Source: UBA7328 sp965247965
Lineage (GTDB): Bacteria; Bacteroidota; Bacteroidia; Chitinophagales; Saprospiraceae
Length of the DNA stretch: 64,000 nucleotides
Reading direction: 5' to 3'
Assembly (NCBI GenBank): GCA_965247965.1
Contig: OZ252053.1
Coordinates: 6,944,001-7,008,000, forward strand
Shown: positions 26,794 through 36,159 of the stretch, piece after piece
Numbering within the stretch: the first letter of the stretch is position 1
Layout of the letters: each line of letters begins with the position of its first letter
Made by a program: the position numbers and the translations under genes
Notes under the pieces: generated by a model
Databases searched by the model: none
The model's input: the letters and a program-made list of their open reading frames with translations, nothing else
Told to the model about the DNA's origin: nothing

Positions 26794-29700
26794 TTAATCA
26801 CCAGATTGGTCTTCTACGGTTTTCAAAGTTGTCAAATATTCCACTAGATCTATCAAAGCCTCTTTACCCATCGCAGTGTGCAAATTTTCCAACATCAACG
26901 ATTTCTCCATTTCTATTCTGGAATCAATGACATATTGTGGAATTGATTTTGTTAACCCTCCCATCATTCTCAAGGTAATCATGCCTTCTGTTTCACTTTC
27001 TTTAAAACCGATGAATTTCCCACCATCTTTGGTACTTATTTCAAGCCCTTCGTATCCAAAATTGATTCCGGCACTAGGATAAATAATAGAACTGTACAAG
27101 GCTTTCCTGGCGAGTTTACTGCCAATTTCCGAAAGGTCAGGACCATAGTTGATTCCTTCTCCATCGACCTGATGGCAATTGTTGCAATAGGTCATGAAAG
27201 CTTCTTTCCCGGCAACTGCATCGCCCTTAACGTCAGCCAATTCGTTCAAATCATATTCGAAATCTTCATCGGTATTTGGAAGATATGAAGCGGCTGCGTT
27301 GCGGATTTCGCCATCCCATGAATACATCATTTTTAATGCAGCCGTCGTCACCAGTTCTTCGTCCAACTCGTTGGATTCCAGCATATTATAGAGAAGTCGT
27401 TGTCCATGATCACTATTACCCAATGATTCCACCAATAACCGTTTTGTCGGTAAATCGTGGTTGCCCTCTGTAAGACTTATATGCAACATTTTCTGTACAT
27501 CTTCTCCGGATCTGATCAAACCCAAACCACGGATCAGATCTTTTTTTGAATTCCCTGTGCTCTGATTCAATTGATTCCGTAAGAAGGTTACTCCGCCTTT
27601 TCCATCAATAATTGTTTGAGCGGCTTCAACCGCAAGGCTTTGATCTTCGTGATCAATAAACATTTCGAACAATTCTTTCTTTTTATCTATTAGGCCCAAA
27701 TTTTTCACTGCTGTCAGCCATTCGGCGATGCCTTCTATTAATGGTAAAAATTCCTTAACAGATTGTCGAAGTTTTGGCGAGCCTCTGACATACTCGGCGT
27801 GCAATTCTCCTAAGGCATACGCGCCAATCTCCTTTTTCTTTGGATGATCCAGATCTATTAGCCCTGCGATCAAATCATTTTTTCTATCACTTTTGTGAAA
27901 GTGAAATGCCCTAAAAAATCTTTTTAAATCTCTATCACTAATATTAGGATCGGCGATCATTTGAGCCAGTATTGCTAACGACTTATCTGAATGAATGCGC
28001 CAGATGATATCCCTTCCACGATCGCTGTTCCAACTGTCACCAATTTCAGCCATCCACTTATCGAAATATACTTCGGTGTGTGTATCAGCTGCAATGCCTA
28101 ATGCCTCCAAATACCATCGATCCGTACCCTCGTATTGCATCGCGAGATTTGTCCAGATATCGGCGCCTAACTCCTCGTCGGGAAAGTGTCTAAGCGCTAC
28201 AGCAACCTCTCTTCTGACTTCAGGCGCATCGTCGTGTTGAAGTATTTTTAGATATGTTTCAAGGTTGCCTTTATCCAATTGTCTAGCCACTCGCAATCCT
28301 GTAATTCGGATATCGGGATTATGGTCTCTCAGGGCTTGTTGGATATATTGACCGGTTTTACCTTCGAGTCGAGCCAGCAACCAAAGAGCTCTTGCGCGCA
28401 TATTCTGAGCTTCTGCTGACCACAATTCTTGCAATGCCGCCTCTGCCTTTTCACCCCAATTATGAAGAGCATTCCAGGCGAGATAGCGAATAGAAAGATT
28501 CGGATTTTGTAAAGATTCTATTGCTGACTCTGGTGTGCTTATATCAAAGTCCGGCACTTTGTACTTATGGCCTTTTGGGGCGATTCTATAAATTCTTCCT
28601 CTTGCCACATCTCCCATCTTATGCCCTCCGACTCCGGGATCATACCAATCCGCCACAAATATCGACCCATCAGGTGCAGTGCATACATCTGAGGGTCTAA
28701 ACCAAATGTCTTTGCCTTTCATAATGTTGACAATTTCCGCAGTATAGCCAGCACCTGATTTTTTAGTCGAATACGCACGTACCACTTGATGGCCTGGTTC
28801 GCAATGGATCATTTGTTGGTGGAAAACTTCCGGAAGTAAATTTCCTTCGTAAAAGAGAATGCCGGTAGGAGACCCCGACAAGGTTTGCAGCAAATTTGGA
28901 ACTACACCGGGATCATTTAAATGCCAATGCCGTTTTGGAATTTCCTCATGCATTCCTACCCTCCTCGCTCGCCATCCTGCTCCGGTTACCGCATCGGTGA
29001 ATCCATAATTGCCGTATTCCATTACGTAGTTGATTCGCGTGCCTTTGTTGCCATCGTCATCATTATCGGATTGCCAAATACTACCGTAAGAATCTACGGC
29101 CAATTCGTAGTTATTTCTAAAATTATGAGCCAGTACCTCTACAGCACTTCCGTCGACTTCGCAACGAAGCGCGAGGCCTTGCCTGAAATTCGTTCCATCT
29201 GTAATAATGGGCTTGCCATTGACATCTACGACTGTTACGCTGTCGGAATTTTGCAATTGAATACCTTCATTTCCCATATTAAAATACAATCGGCCATCCG
29301 GGCCGAATATGAATGCATGGGCGCCGTGGTCGTGATCCCATCCTTTGATATTGGTAAACCATGTCTCTTTTTTATCCGGCTTATCGTCTGCGTTGTCATC
29401 GGTAAAAAGAAAAATATTAGGGCTGCTTGAAACAATCACTTTGTTGCCCATAACCCAAATGCCCAAAGCAGAATTAATGTCTTCGCCTTGGTAAAAAACC
29501 TTGGTTTTATCTGATTTGCCGTCGCTATCCGTATCTTCTAGTATAAGAATGCGATCTCCTTCGTCGCGGTATGGATTATCTGGATTGAGACTATTGCGAT
29601 AGTTCAGCGCTTCGATAACCCATACTCTGCCTTTTTCGTCAATGTCAATATTGGTAGGATTGATAAGAGTTGGTTCGGAGGCAAAGATTGTTGCCTCGAG

Positions 29701-29853
29701 GCCTTCGTATAGTTCCATTCCAGCCAGGGCGTTTTCGGCTTTGTGTTGTTGTTCTTCACTAAGTGTTTCAAAGGCGATTTTGGGGGCGAAAGGAGAACAG
29801 GAAATAATAAGAGTTAGAAGGAAACTGCAGGCAATACTAGTATAGAATTTCAT
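26794..29853 (-). CDS. PVC-type heme-binding CxxCH protein (propeller, HEAT repeats, cytochrome c), lipoprotein
   Basis: 1019 residues from the ATG at 29853; an earlier in-frame ATG at 29940 would spoil the signal. The lipobox is L-I-I-S-C. Domain order: a six-bladed sugar-dehydrogenase-like propeller (NPTNIDIDEKGRVWVIE, GAHAFIFGPDGRLYFNMGN, FVADWYDPGVGGHKMGD), then HEAT repeats, then a cytochrome c at the C-terminus with C-N-N-C-H (heme, about residue 890). The family is common in Planctomycetes and some Bacteroidota, in polysaccharide-oxidising contexts, and probably oxidises a sugar and passes electrons to the outer-surface chain. Confidence 0.85.
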   Translation of the reverse strand: MKFYTSIACSFLLTLIISCSPFAPKIAFETLSEEQQHKAENALAGMELYEGLEATIFASEPTLINPTNIDIDEKGRVWVIEALNYRNSLNPDNPYRDEGDRILILEDTDSDGKSDKTKVFYQGEDINSALGIWVMGNKVIVSSSPNIFLFTDDNADDKPDKKETWFTNIKGWDHDHGAHAFIFGPDGRLYFNMGNEGIQLQNSDSVTVVDVNGKPIITDGTNFRQGLALRCEVDGSAVEVLAHNFRNNYELAVDSYGSIWQSDNDDDGNKGTRINYVMEYGNYGFTDAVTGAGWRARRVGMHEEIPKRHWHLNDPGVVPNLLQTLSGSPTGILFYEGNLLPEVFHQQMIHCEPGHQVVRAYSTKKSGAGYTAEIVNIMKGKDIWFRPSDVCTAPDGSIFVADWYDPGVGGHKMGDVARGRIYRIAPKGHKYKVPDFDISTPESAIESLQNPNLSIRYLAWNALHNWGEKAEAALQELWSAEAQNMRARALWLLARLEGKTGQYIQQALRDHNPDIRITGLRVARQLDKGNLETYLKILQHDDAPEVRREVAVALRHFPDEELGADIWTNLAMQYEGTDRWYLEALGIAADTHTEVYFDKWMAEIGDSWNSDRGRDIIWRIHSDKSLAILAQMIADPNISDRDLKRFFRAFHFHKSDRKNDLIAGLIDLDHPKKKEIGAYALGELHAEYVRGSPKLRQSVKEFLPLIEGIAEWLTAVKNLGLIDKKKELFEMFIDHEDQSLAVEAAQTIIDGKGGVTFLRNQLNQSTGNSKKDLIRGLGLIRSGEDVQKMLHISLTEGNHDLPTKRLLVESLGNSDHGQRLLYNMLESNELDEELVTTAALKMMYSWDGEIRNAAASYLPNTDEDFEYDLNELADVKGDAVAGKEAFMTYCNNCHQVDGEGINYGPDLSEIGSKLARKALYSSIIYPSAGINFGYEGLEISTKDGGKFIGFKESETEGMITLRMMGGLTKSIPQYVIDSRIEMEKSLMLENLHTAMGKEALIDLVEYLTTLKTVEDQSGD

Positions 29854-30012
29854 CTTACGAGCTTGTATTTTATAAGGAATTTTAGACAGTAACTTATTTC
29901 GAAAAATAGTGATTTTATCCGGAATACACATTGGAAACATTTAATGAATTATTATATATGTTAAGTGCACGTAATCAGTCGGTTATTGAATTATGACAAA
30001 ACAAAGCGTTCG

Positions 30013-30714
30013 TCACGACTGCCCATAATAAGCATCCTTTCCATGCTTTCGCTCGTAGTGCTTGCGTTTTAAAGACTCCTTCAATTTCGGTGCATTCGGA
30101 TTGATTTGAAGGCTTAACCATGCCATCTTTGCCACTTCCTCCAATACAGCACTGTTATAAACTGCTTTCTCAGAGGTCTTTCCCCATGTGAAAGGAGCAT
30201 GGTTAGAGATGAGCACCATTTCTACTTCCTCGTAATCCAGTTTTCTTTTTCCAAATGCATTTAGGATTTGAAAACCAGTTTCGTACTCATAGTCTCCTTT
30301 GATCATATTATCAGACATTACAGGTGCACATGGAATGTCGTGAGTGAGATGATCGGCATGTGTCGTGCCCATTATTGGAATGTCTTTTTGTGCTTGCGCC
30401 CAAGCCGTGGCGTAGGTGGAATGGGTGTGGGATATGCTGTTTATTTTATTCCAATGTTTATAGAGTACCGCATGAGTTTTTGTGTCCGAAGAAGGCCTTA
30501 AACCTCCCTCGATGATATTCGCGTCAAAGTCTACGATGACCATACTATCTACAGTAAGATCTTCGTACGGCACTCCGCTCGGCTTAATTGAGAATACTCC
30601 CTTAGTATGATCAGCTACGCTTACGTTGCCGAAGGTAAAGAGGACAAGGTTGAGTTCGGGGAGTTGCTTATTCGCGTGGTATGCCTGTTGTCTTATTTTT
30701 GAATAATTCGACAT
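30013..30714 (-). CDS. araD: L-ribulose-5-phosphate 4-epimerase
   Basis: 233 residues, the usual length. Class II aldolase fold with F-G-N-V-S (near residue 28), P-S-S-D-T-K-T-H, the zinc histidines I-S-H-T-H-S-T-Y-A-T-A and a third histidine in I-S-N-H-A-P-F-T-W-G, plus K-H-Y-E-R-K-H-G-K-D-A-Y-Y-G-Q at the end. It converts L-ribulose-5-phosphate to D-xylulose-5-phosphate. With the ribulokinase at 31455 it makes two of the three arabinose steps; an araA isomerase is not in the window. The two are separated by a PIN toxin pair. Confidence 0.92.
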   Translation of the reverse strand: MSNYSKIRQQAYHANKQLPELNLVLFTFGNVSVADHTKGVFSIKPSGVPYEDLTVDSMVIVDFDANIIEGGLRPSSDTKTHAVLYKHWNKINSISHTHSTYATAWAQAQKDIPIMGTTHADHLTHDIPCAPVMSDNMIKGDYEYETGFQILNAFGKRKLDYEEVEMVLISNHAPFTWGKTSEKAVYNSAVLEEVAKMAWLSLQINPNAPKLKESLKRKHYERKHGKDAYYGQS

Positions 30715-30720
30715 CTTTTT

Positions 30721-31125
30721 TTAGCGCATTCGACCTTTAAATTCTTCAATGGAGAGAATATTTATCCCTGGAAAGGCCACATTTTTGATAGGGTTAAAAT
30801 GTTTATCATTGGTAATCAAGCAATCCGAGTGAGAAGCTACATAACAATCCACAAATTTATTGTCATCGGGATCTTCGGTGATCAAATGCCACTTATAATA
30901 GGTGGTAATGAAATTGACATTTTGAGCATTTTCAATAATCTGTAAAAAAGTGCTTGATAGTTTTCTACCCATGTGTCTAGTGATTACTTCCTCGTACTCG
31001 AGCAATATGTCTGTGGTAACACATAAAGTAAACTTCTCATCAAGAAAGGCATCAAATATAGGCCTGAATTTAGATTTGAGCGAAAACGAAATTAAAAGTG
31101 CATTCGTATCCAGTACTGCCCTCAT
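30721..31125 (-). CDS. PIN-domain toxin (putative TA toxin, PIN family)
   Basis: 134 residues. PIN acidic residues are at the expected places: L-D-T-N-A-L at the start, L-L-E-Y-E-E-V-I, E-D-P-D-D-N-K-F-V-D-C and L-I-T-N-D-K-H-F. It is therefore probably an active metal-dependent RNase. The upstream 82-residue gene, nine bases away, is the likely antitoxin. The pair is inserted between araD and araB. Confidence 0.85.
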   Translation of the reverse strand: MRAVLDTNALLISFSLKSKFRPIFDAFLDEKFTLCVTTDILLEYEEVITRHMGRKLSSTFLQIIENAQNVNFITTYYKWHLITEDPDDNKFVDCYVASHSDCLITNDKHFNPIKNVAFPGINILSIEEFKGRMR

Positions 31126-31134
31126 TGGTCAATA

Positions 31135-31383
31135 CTAGTTATTAGGATCATAGGGCGTTCGCTCATGTAGATCGAGCATTTCATCCATAGTTTCATTTGT
31201 CCAGCCTTTTTCCTCCCAAACTTCATCTGCCATTTTTGTCAGTTTATCACCTAAATATCTGACTATCAATCGTTTGATCTCTTTTAAATCTGTTTCTTCC
31301 AAATCCCTGGCAAACAGCTTGAGAATCTCGAGTTGGGCATTGTTCAGGGGTGTTTTCAAAATCGGAGAAGATTCCATATTCAA
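31135..31383 (-). CDS. Putative antitoxin of the PIN toxin
   Basis: 82 residues, helical: LNNAQLEILKLFARDLEETD, then EIKRLIVRYLGDKLTKMADEVWEEKGW. It is short, has no DNA-binding motif that I can name, and sits directly upstream of a PIN gene in the order typical of TA pairs. Antitoxin function is inferred from position. Confidence 0.65.
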   Translation of the reverse strand: MNMESSPILKTPLNNAQLEILKLFARDLEETDLKEIKRLIVRYLGDKLTKMADEVWEEKGWTNETMDEMLDLHERTPYDPNN

Positions 31384-31454
31384 TCTTTAGTCTATTGCAA
31401 AGTTAGCTCATTTCCACGTAGCTTTGTATTCATCAATTTGACACGGGCTGAATA

Positions 31455-33110
31455 TTATGAGGCACCCTCAATAAAACCTCCCAATTCCAGATACTTTTTG
31501 TACATCTGGTTGTAAAATCCGATGTTTTCGGAAATTGGCGAATACTCCCTCTCAAAACCCTGCCCCATCGCCTTTTGTGCGCTAAGTACGTCCGAATACA
31601 AGCCAGCAGCAGTAGCAGCAAACATCCCAGCCCCCAAAGCACAGGTCTGTTCTGAGCGCGCCACCTTAATCGGCATGTTCAGCACATCGGCCAAAGTCTG
31701 CATAACAAATGGAGACTTCTTAGCTACACCGCCCAAACCTATTATTTCTCGAATTTCGACTCCTTCTTCCTGAAATCGCTCTACAATCGCCCTGGCACCA
31801 AAACAAGTAGCTTCCACCAATGCTTTAAAAACTTTTGATGCATCACTGCCTAAATTTAAATTTACAATAGCTCCCTTCAGCGCTTGATTCGCATCGGGAG
31901 TACGACGTCCATTCATCCAATCCACGGCCAATTCTGTAGAATCTGCAAGCGGTAGCTTTGATGCCGTTTTGTTAAGTTCAGGAATAATCCGATCCATCAT
32001 TTGATCAATGATCTCATTTCGATTCGCCAAGTCATCCGGCATTAGATTTTGAATAGGCCAAGCCACTAAATTCTTAAACCATGCATACACATCACCAAAA
32101 GCCGATTGCCCGGCCTCCATTCCCAACATGCCCGGCACAACCGATCCGTCTACTTGTCCGCATATCCCTTTGACCAATTTGTCACCTACTTCTGCGTTGG
32201 GTGCAACCAATATATCGCAAGTCGAAGTTCCCATAATCCGACTCAAAGAATAAGGCTGAATGTCGCCGCCTACCGCGCCCATATGTGCATCAAATGCTCC
32301 GACAGCAACAACAACGTCTTCGAACAATCCCAATTTATTCGCCCACTCAGACGACAAAGTTCCAGCGGGAACATCGGAAGTATGGCAATCTTCGAAAAGT
32401 CGATCCCTTAGCCCTCCCAGCAAAGGATCAAGCGAAAACCAAAATTCATTTGGCGGTAAGCCATCAAAATCCTTGTGCCAAAGGGCCTTATGTCCCGCTG
32501 AGCAGCGACCTCTTTTTAACTTCGTGACATCACTGCCACCCGTTAAAAGAAAAGGAATCCAATCACAATGCTCCACCCAAGAATAGGCATTTTTGCGTAC
32601 GCCCTCATCTTGGCGCAATACATGCAGAATCTTCGCCCAAAACCATTCTGAAGAATAAATCCCTCCCACGTATTGCAGGTAATTTGGGTTGTGTTTGGCG
32701 GCATGGGCATTGATCTCTTCAGCTTCTTTTATAGAAGTGTGATCCTTCCAGAGGACAAACATAGCGTTTGGATTTTCTTCGAATCCGGACGTCAATGCCA
32801 ATGGAGTTCCTTTCGCATTTACAGCTACTGGAGTTGAGCCAGTAGTATCAATTCCAATTCCTTTAACGCACTTTCGTTCTTCATCGGATAGCCCCTCCAG
32901 TATTTTTGTAATCGTCACTTCTAATCCTTCGAAGTAATCCAAAGGATGTTGCCGGAATTGATTTTTTGAAGGATTGCAGTATTTTCCTTCTCTCCATCGC
33001 GGATAGTAGCAAACATCAGAAGCCACCTCTTTACCATTTGAAGCATCGATTAGGATGGAGCGGACGGAATCTGTGCCGAAGTCAACTCCGATGACCAAGT
33101 CATTTATCAT
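31455..33110 (-). CDS. araB: L-ribulokinase
   Basis: 551 residues, normal for AraB. FGGY kinase fold: G-V-D-F-G-T-D-S-V-R at the N-terminus (phosphate loop), G-I-D-T-T-G-S-T-P-V-A-V, a catalytic D-A-H-M-G-A-V-G region and a late ATP-site G-L-G-G-V-A-K-K-S-P. It phosphorylates L-ribulose. Read with araD it supports growth on L-arabinose. The spacing to the repeat at 33149 is only 38 bases, so the repeat overlaps the likely promoter region. Confidence 0.92.
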   Translation of the reverse strand: MINDLVIGVDFGTDSVRSILIDASNGKEVASDVCYYPRWREGKYCNPSKNQFRQHPLDYFEGLEVTITKILEGLSDEERKCVKGIGIDTTGSTPVAVNAKGTPLALTSGFEENPNAMFVLWKDHTSIKEAEEINAHAAKHNPNYLQYVGGIYSSEWFWAKILHVLRQDEGVRKNAYSWVEHCDWIPFLLTGGSDVTKLKRGRCSAGHKALWHKDFDGLPPNEFWFSLDPLLGGLRDRLFEDCHTSDVPAGTLSSEWANKLGLFEDVVVAVGAFDAHMGAVGGDIQPYSLSRIMGTSTCDILVAPNAEVGDKLVKGICGQVDGSVVPGMLGMEAGQSAFGDVYAWFKNLVAWPIQNLMPDDLANRNEIIDQMMDRIIPELNKTASKLPLADSTELAVDWMNGRRTPDANQALKGAIVNLNLGSDASKVFKALVEATCFGARAIVERFQEEGVEIREIIGLGGVAKKSPFVMQTLADVLNMPIKVARSEQTCALGAGMFAATAAGLYSDVLSAQKAMGQGFEREYSPISENIGFYNQMYKKYLELGGFIEGAS

Positions 33111-33148
33111 TAAGCATCAATTAAAGGATGAAGTCAATTTAACCTACA

Positions 33149-33316
33149 CTAGTGCGTCAGAAACGAAATACCTACACATTTATACTTGTTCTTTTCCTCC
33201 TGCTCATCGTTGGAAAAGTCCTCATTATGCTTTGGCATAACTCCGGTTTTTCCGCCTCGATCAGAAGAAAAATAACTTTGTCAAAATATGCATTTACTTA
33301 GTTTCTGACGCACTAG
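33149..33316 (+). repeat. 168-nt CTAG-ended palindromic repeat, copy 3 (variant arms)
   Basis: Same length and orientation as copy 2, and the core from ACTTGTTC to AACTTTGTC is over 90 percent the same by eye. The outer arms are different in sequence but still complementary. Counting inward from each end, stem pairs 8, 9, 12, 13, 14, 25, 30, 31 and 32 are changed on both sides relative to copy 2. TAACTTTG near the right arm again points at the next plus-strand gene. Confidence 0.9.
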
Positions 33317-33395
33317 AACACAAAATCTATGTTTGTTCTCTTTTCAAAATTTTTTATCCTCAAATTCGAGCGATGAAATTAGTGATATTTGCACA

Positions 33396-34178
33396 ATGAC
33401 TCCTGATCTCAATATCGTTGCAAAAGGAAAAGGAATTCCCCTCATTTTCCAGCACGGCCTTACGGCAAATGTCCAGCAAATTGTAAAACTACTAGGCGGG
33501 TTAGAAAGATTCCAATTGCTTTCACTAGATTGCCCTGGACACGGCAACTCACTGCTTCCAAAAAACTATACTCCTTCTTTTAGCAGATATGCGGATGAAG
33601 TCATTGGTTTTTTAGATCGACAAGAAGTTAAAACCGCCATCTTCGGAGGGCTGTCAATGGGTTCGGGTATCGCGCTAAATATTGCGCTCCGATTTCCCGA
33701 AAGGGTTAAAGCATTAATATTATTGAGGCCGGCTTGGTTGGACTACGGTGAGCCGGAAAACTTAAAAATTTTACTGTCCGCCGCCGACTTTATTGAAGTT
33801 GAGAATGGGTCGCTTCAATTCCAAAAATTGGCTTCATATCAGGATATGGCGTCGAGACTACCTAATGCGGCCGCTTCGGTAATGGGTGTCTTCTCCGAGA
33901 GTCAACAGCCGACACTTCCGACAGTAATCAAAAATATGGTAGCGGACAAACCGCTTCAAAAAATGTCCGATTTGACGAAAGTCAACATGCCTTGTTTGAT
34001 ATTAGGAAACGATAACGATCCATTACACCCATTCGAAATGGCGGAAAAAATTCACGAAAGAATTAAAGGCTCCGGGTTGGTAAAATTGACTTCCCGTTAC
34101 TTAGATAACGACCTCTACAGAATGGAAGTCAGAGAAAATATTTCAATCTTTACCGCCCAAATAAGAACACAGTTATGA
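33396..34178 (+). CDS. Alpha/beta hydrolase
   Basis: 260 residues from the ATG at 33396, which begins M-T-P-D-L-N-I-V-A; an in-frame start at 33333 would add a polar tail without a signal. IFQHGLTANVQQIV gives the oxyanion loop, LDCPGHGNS the next strand, GLSMGSGIALNIA the nucleophile elbow, and the acid lies at L-G-N-D-N-D-P-L. A clear catalytic histidine near the end is not obvious (SRYLDNDLYRMEV), so activity is uncertain. It overlaps the aldolase gene by four bases (ATGA) and the two form an operon behind the repeat at 33149. Confidence 0.8.
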   Translation: MTPDLNIVAKGKGIPLIFQHGLTANVQQIVKLLGGLERFQLLSLDCPGHGNSLLPKNYTPSFSRYADEVIGFLDRQEVKTAIFGGLSMGSGIALNIALRFPERVKALILLRPAWLDYGEPENLKILLSAADFIEVENGSLQFQKLASYQDMASRLPNAAASVMGVFSESQQPTLPTVIKNMVADKPLQKMSDLTKVNMPCLILGNDNDPLHPFEMAEKIHERIKGSGLVKLTSRYLDNDLYRMEVRENISIFTAQIRTQL

Positions 34179-36142
34179 AGAGTTCCTGGAACGACAAGAA
34201 CGCCAAAAAGTACAGTAAGAACCTTTTAAAAATGCGGGTATACACTTCCAGGCTTTTGGGTCAGGAAGAAGACCTGGTTTTGCACGGCGGAGGTAACACT
34301 TCCGTCAAGATCAAGGAGAGAAACATTTTCGGAGAAAAAGAAGATATCCTTTACGTAAAAGGTAGCGGATGGGATTTAGCTACAATCGAAGAACCTGGCT
34401 TTGCTCCAGTTAAGCTAGATGCACTTCATGATTTGGCGCAGTTAGATCAGCTCAGTGATATGGATATGGTCAAATACCAACGCATGGCAATGATCAATCC
34501 ATCCGCTCCGAATCCATCTGTCGAAGCTATCCTCCATGGAATAATCCCACACACATTTGTGGATCACACTCATGCAGATGCAGTGGTGGTTATTACGAAT
34601 ACTTCGAATGGCAGACAGCGCATTAAGGAGATTTATGGGAAAAATATGATGATTATACCTTATGTCATGCCTGGATTCATATTGGCAAAGACGATTTACG
34701 AAATGACTAAGGGCATTGATTGGGATAAGCTGGATGGTATGATTTTACTCAACCACGGTGTATTCACTTTTGACCATGATCCCAAGTCCAGTTATGAAAA
34801 AATGATCAAGATCGTCACAAAAGCAGAGAACTACCTCAAGGTAAAAGGAGCCAAAGAGACCAAAGGAGGGAAAAGGATCAAAGCCGATCCAGTCCGATTA
34901 GCACAAATAAGAAAAGACGTATCTGAATTGTGTGGAACACCCATTCTTTCAAGACTTGATAACTCGCATCCATCTGTGGGTTTCAGCAATCTTAACTCGG
35001 CTAAGAAAATTAGTGGAAGAGGGCCTCTTACGCCTGATCACATCATTCGGACGAAACGTACTCCCGTATATTTTTCTAATAGTCACAAGAAAGATTTGGA
35101 GTCATTTAAAAAAGGTTATGATAGCTACTATGAAAAATACAACAACGGTGAGCAAAAACTCGATCAAGCGCCCAGATGGGCAATCCTTCCAGGCTGCGGA
35201 ACATTATCCTTTGGCCCTTCTGTAAAACACGTCAAGATCATTGAGGATATTTCCAGACATACAAAAAAGGCGATAGCACAGGCAGAGAAATTAGGAGGAT
35301 GGAAGGCTTTGGGGCAGAAAGATTTGTTTGAAATGGAGTACTGGAGTCTCGAGCAGGCAAAGCTGAAAAAAGCTGCTGCTCCAAAATCTTTTCAAGGAAA
35401 AATTGCCTTGGTTACCGGAGCTGCAAGTGGAATTGGTAAAGCGTGCGTAGAAAGTCTGGTAAATAAAGGTGCTGTCGTTGCTGCCTTGGACATAAACAAA
35501 AATATCGTGAAATGCTTCTCTCAAAAGGAGGTTTTGGGTCTGTACTGCGATGTTACCAAGTCGATGGACTTATCGGGATGCATTAAAGAAACAGTCCGAC
35601 ATTTTGGAGGATTGGATATGCTTGTCACCAATGCGGGCATTTTTCCGAAAAGTGCAAAAATCGCAGATATGAAAGATGACCTTTGGGAAAAAAGTCTTTC
35701 TATTAATGTGACGAGTCATCAGCGGCTTCTTCAATTGTGCGTGACTTATTTGGAATTGGGTATTGATCCCGCTGTGGTTATAATAGGTTCTAAAAATGTA
35801 CCAGCACCAGGACCAGGTGCATCTGCATACTCTGTTGCAAAAGCGGGTTTGACTCAATTGGGCAGGGTAGCTGCGCTCGAATTGGGTGCTATAGGTATAC
35901 GCGTCAATATTCTCCACCCAAATGCGGTGTACGATACAGGCATATGGACAGACGAAATTCTGAAAGCCAGGGCCAAACACTACAACTTGACCGTTGAGGA
36001 ATACAAGACCAACAATGTTTTGAAATCGGAAGTCACTTCAAAGGATGTTGCTGATTTGGCTGTCGCAATGCTTGGGCCATTGTTCTCAAAGGTTACCGGG
36101 GCACAAGTGCCAATTGATGGAGGGAATGATCGGGTGATATAG
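34175..36142 (+). CDS. Bifunctional class II aldolase / short-chain dehydrogenase (RhaD/YuxG type)
   Basis: 655 residues. The N-terminal half is a class II aldolase: LHGGGNTSVKI, VKGSGWDLATIE and metal histidines in F-V-D-H-T-H-A-D-A. The C-terminal half (from about residue 408) is an SDR: VTGAASGIGKACVESL, L-V-T-N-A-G-I-F and the Ser/Tyr/Lys triad in SAYSVAKAG. Fusions of this kind cleave a deoxyketose-1-phosphate and oxidise the resulting L-lactaldehyde, in L-rhamnose or L-fucose breakdown. Coupled to the alpha/beta hydrolase upstream. Confidence 0.88.
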   Translation: MKSSWNDKNAKKYSKNLLKMRVYTSRLLGQEEDLVLHGGGNTSVKIKERNIFGEKEDILYVKGSGWDLATIEEPGFAPVKLDALHDLAQLDQLSDMDMVKYQRMAMINPSAPNPSVEAILHGIIPHTFVDHTHADAVVVITNTSNGRQRIKEIYGKNMMIIPYVMPGFILAKTIYEMTKGIDWDKLDGMILLNHGVFTFDHDPKSSYEKMIKIVTKAENYLKVKGAKETKGGKRIKADPVRLAQIRKDVSELCGTPILSRLDNSHPSVGFSNLNSAKKISGRGPLTPDHIIRTKRTPVYFSNSHKKDLESFKKGYDSYYEKYNNGEQKLDQAPRWAILPGCGTLSFGPSVKHVKIIEDISRHTKKAIAQAEKLGGWKALGQKDLFEMEYWSLEQAKLKKAAAPKSFQGKIALVTGAASGIGKACVESLVNKGAVVAALDINKNIVKCFSQKEVLGLYCDVTKSMDLSGCIKETVRHFGGLDMLVTNAGIFPKSAKIADMKDDLWEKSLSINVTSHQRLLQLCVTYLELGIDPAVVIIGSKNVPAPGPGASAYSVAKAGLTQLGRVAALELGAIGIRVNILHPNAVYDTGIWTDEILKARAKHYNLTVEEYKTNNVLKSEVTSKDVADLAVAMLGPLFSKVTGAQVPIDGGNDRVI

Positions 36143-36159
36143 GTAAATAGAACAGTAGA

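Noticed and set aside
33396..34178. Treating the alpha/beta hydrolase as surely active
   Set aside because: The nucleophile elbow and acid are clear, but I could not place the catalytic histidine with confidence, so only the fold is claimed.
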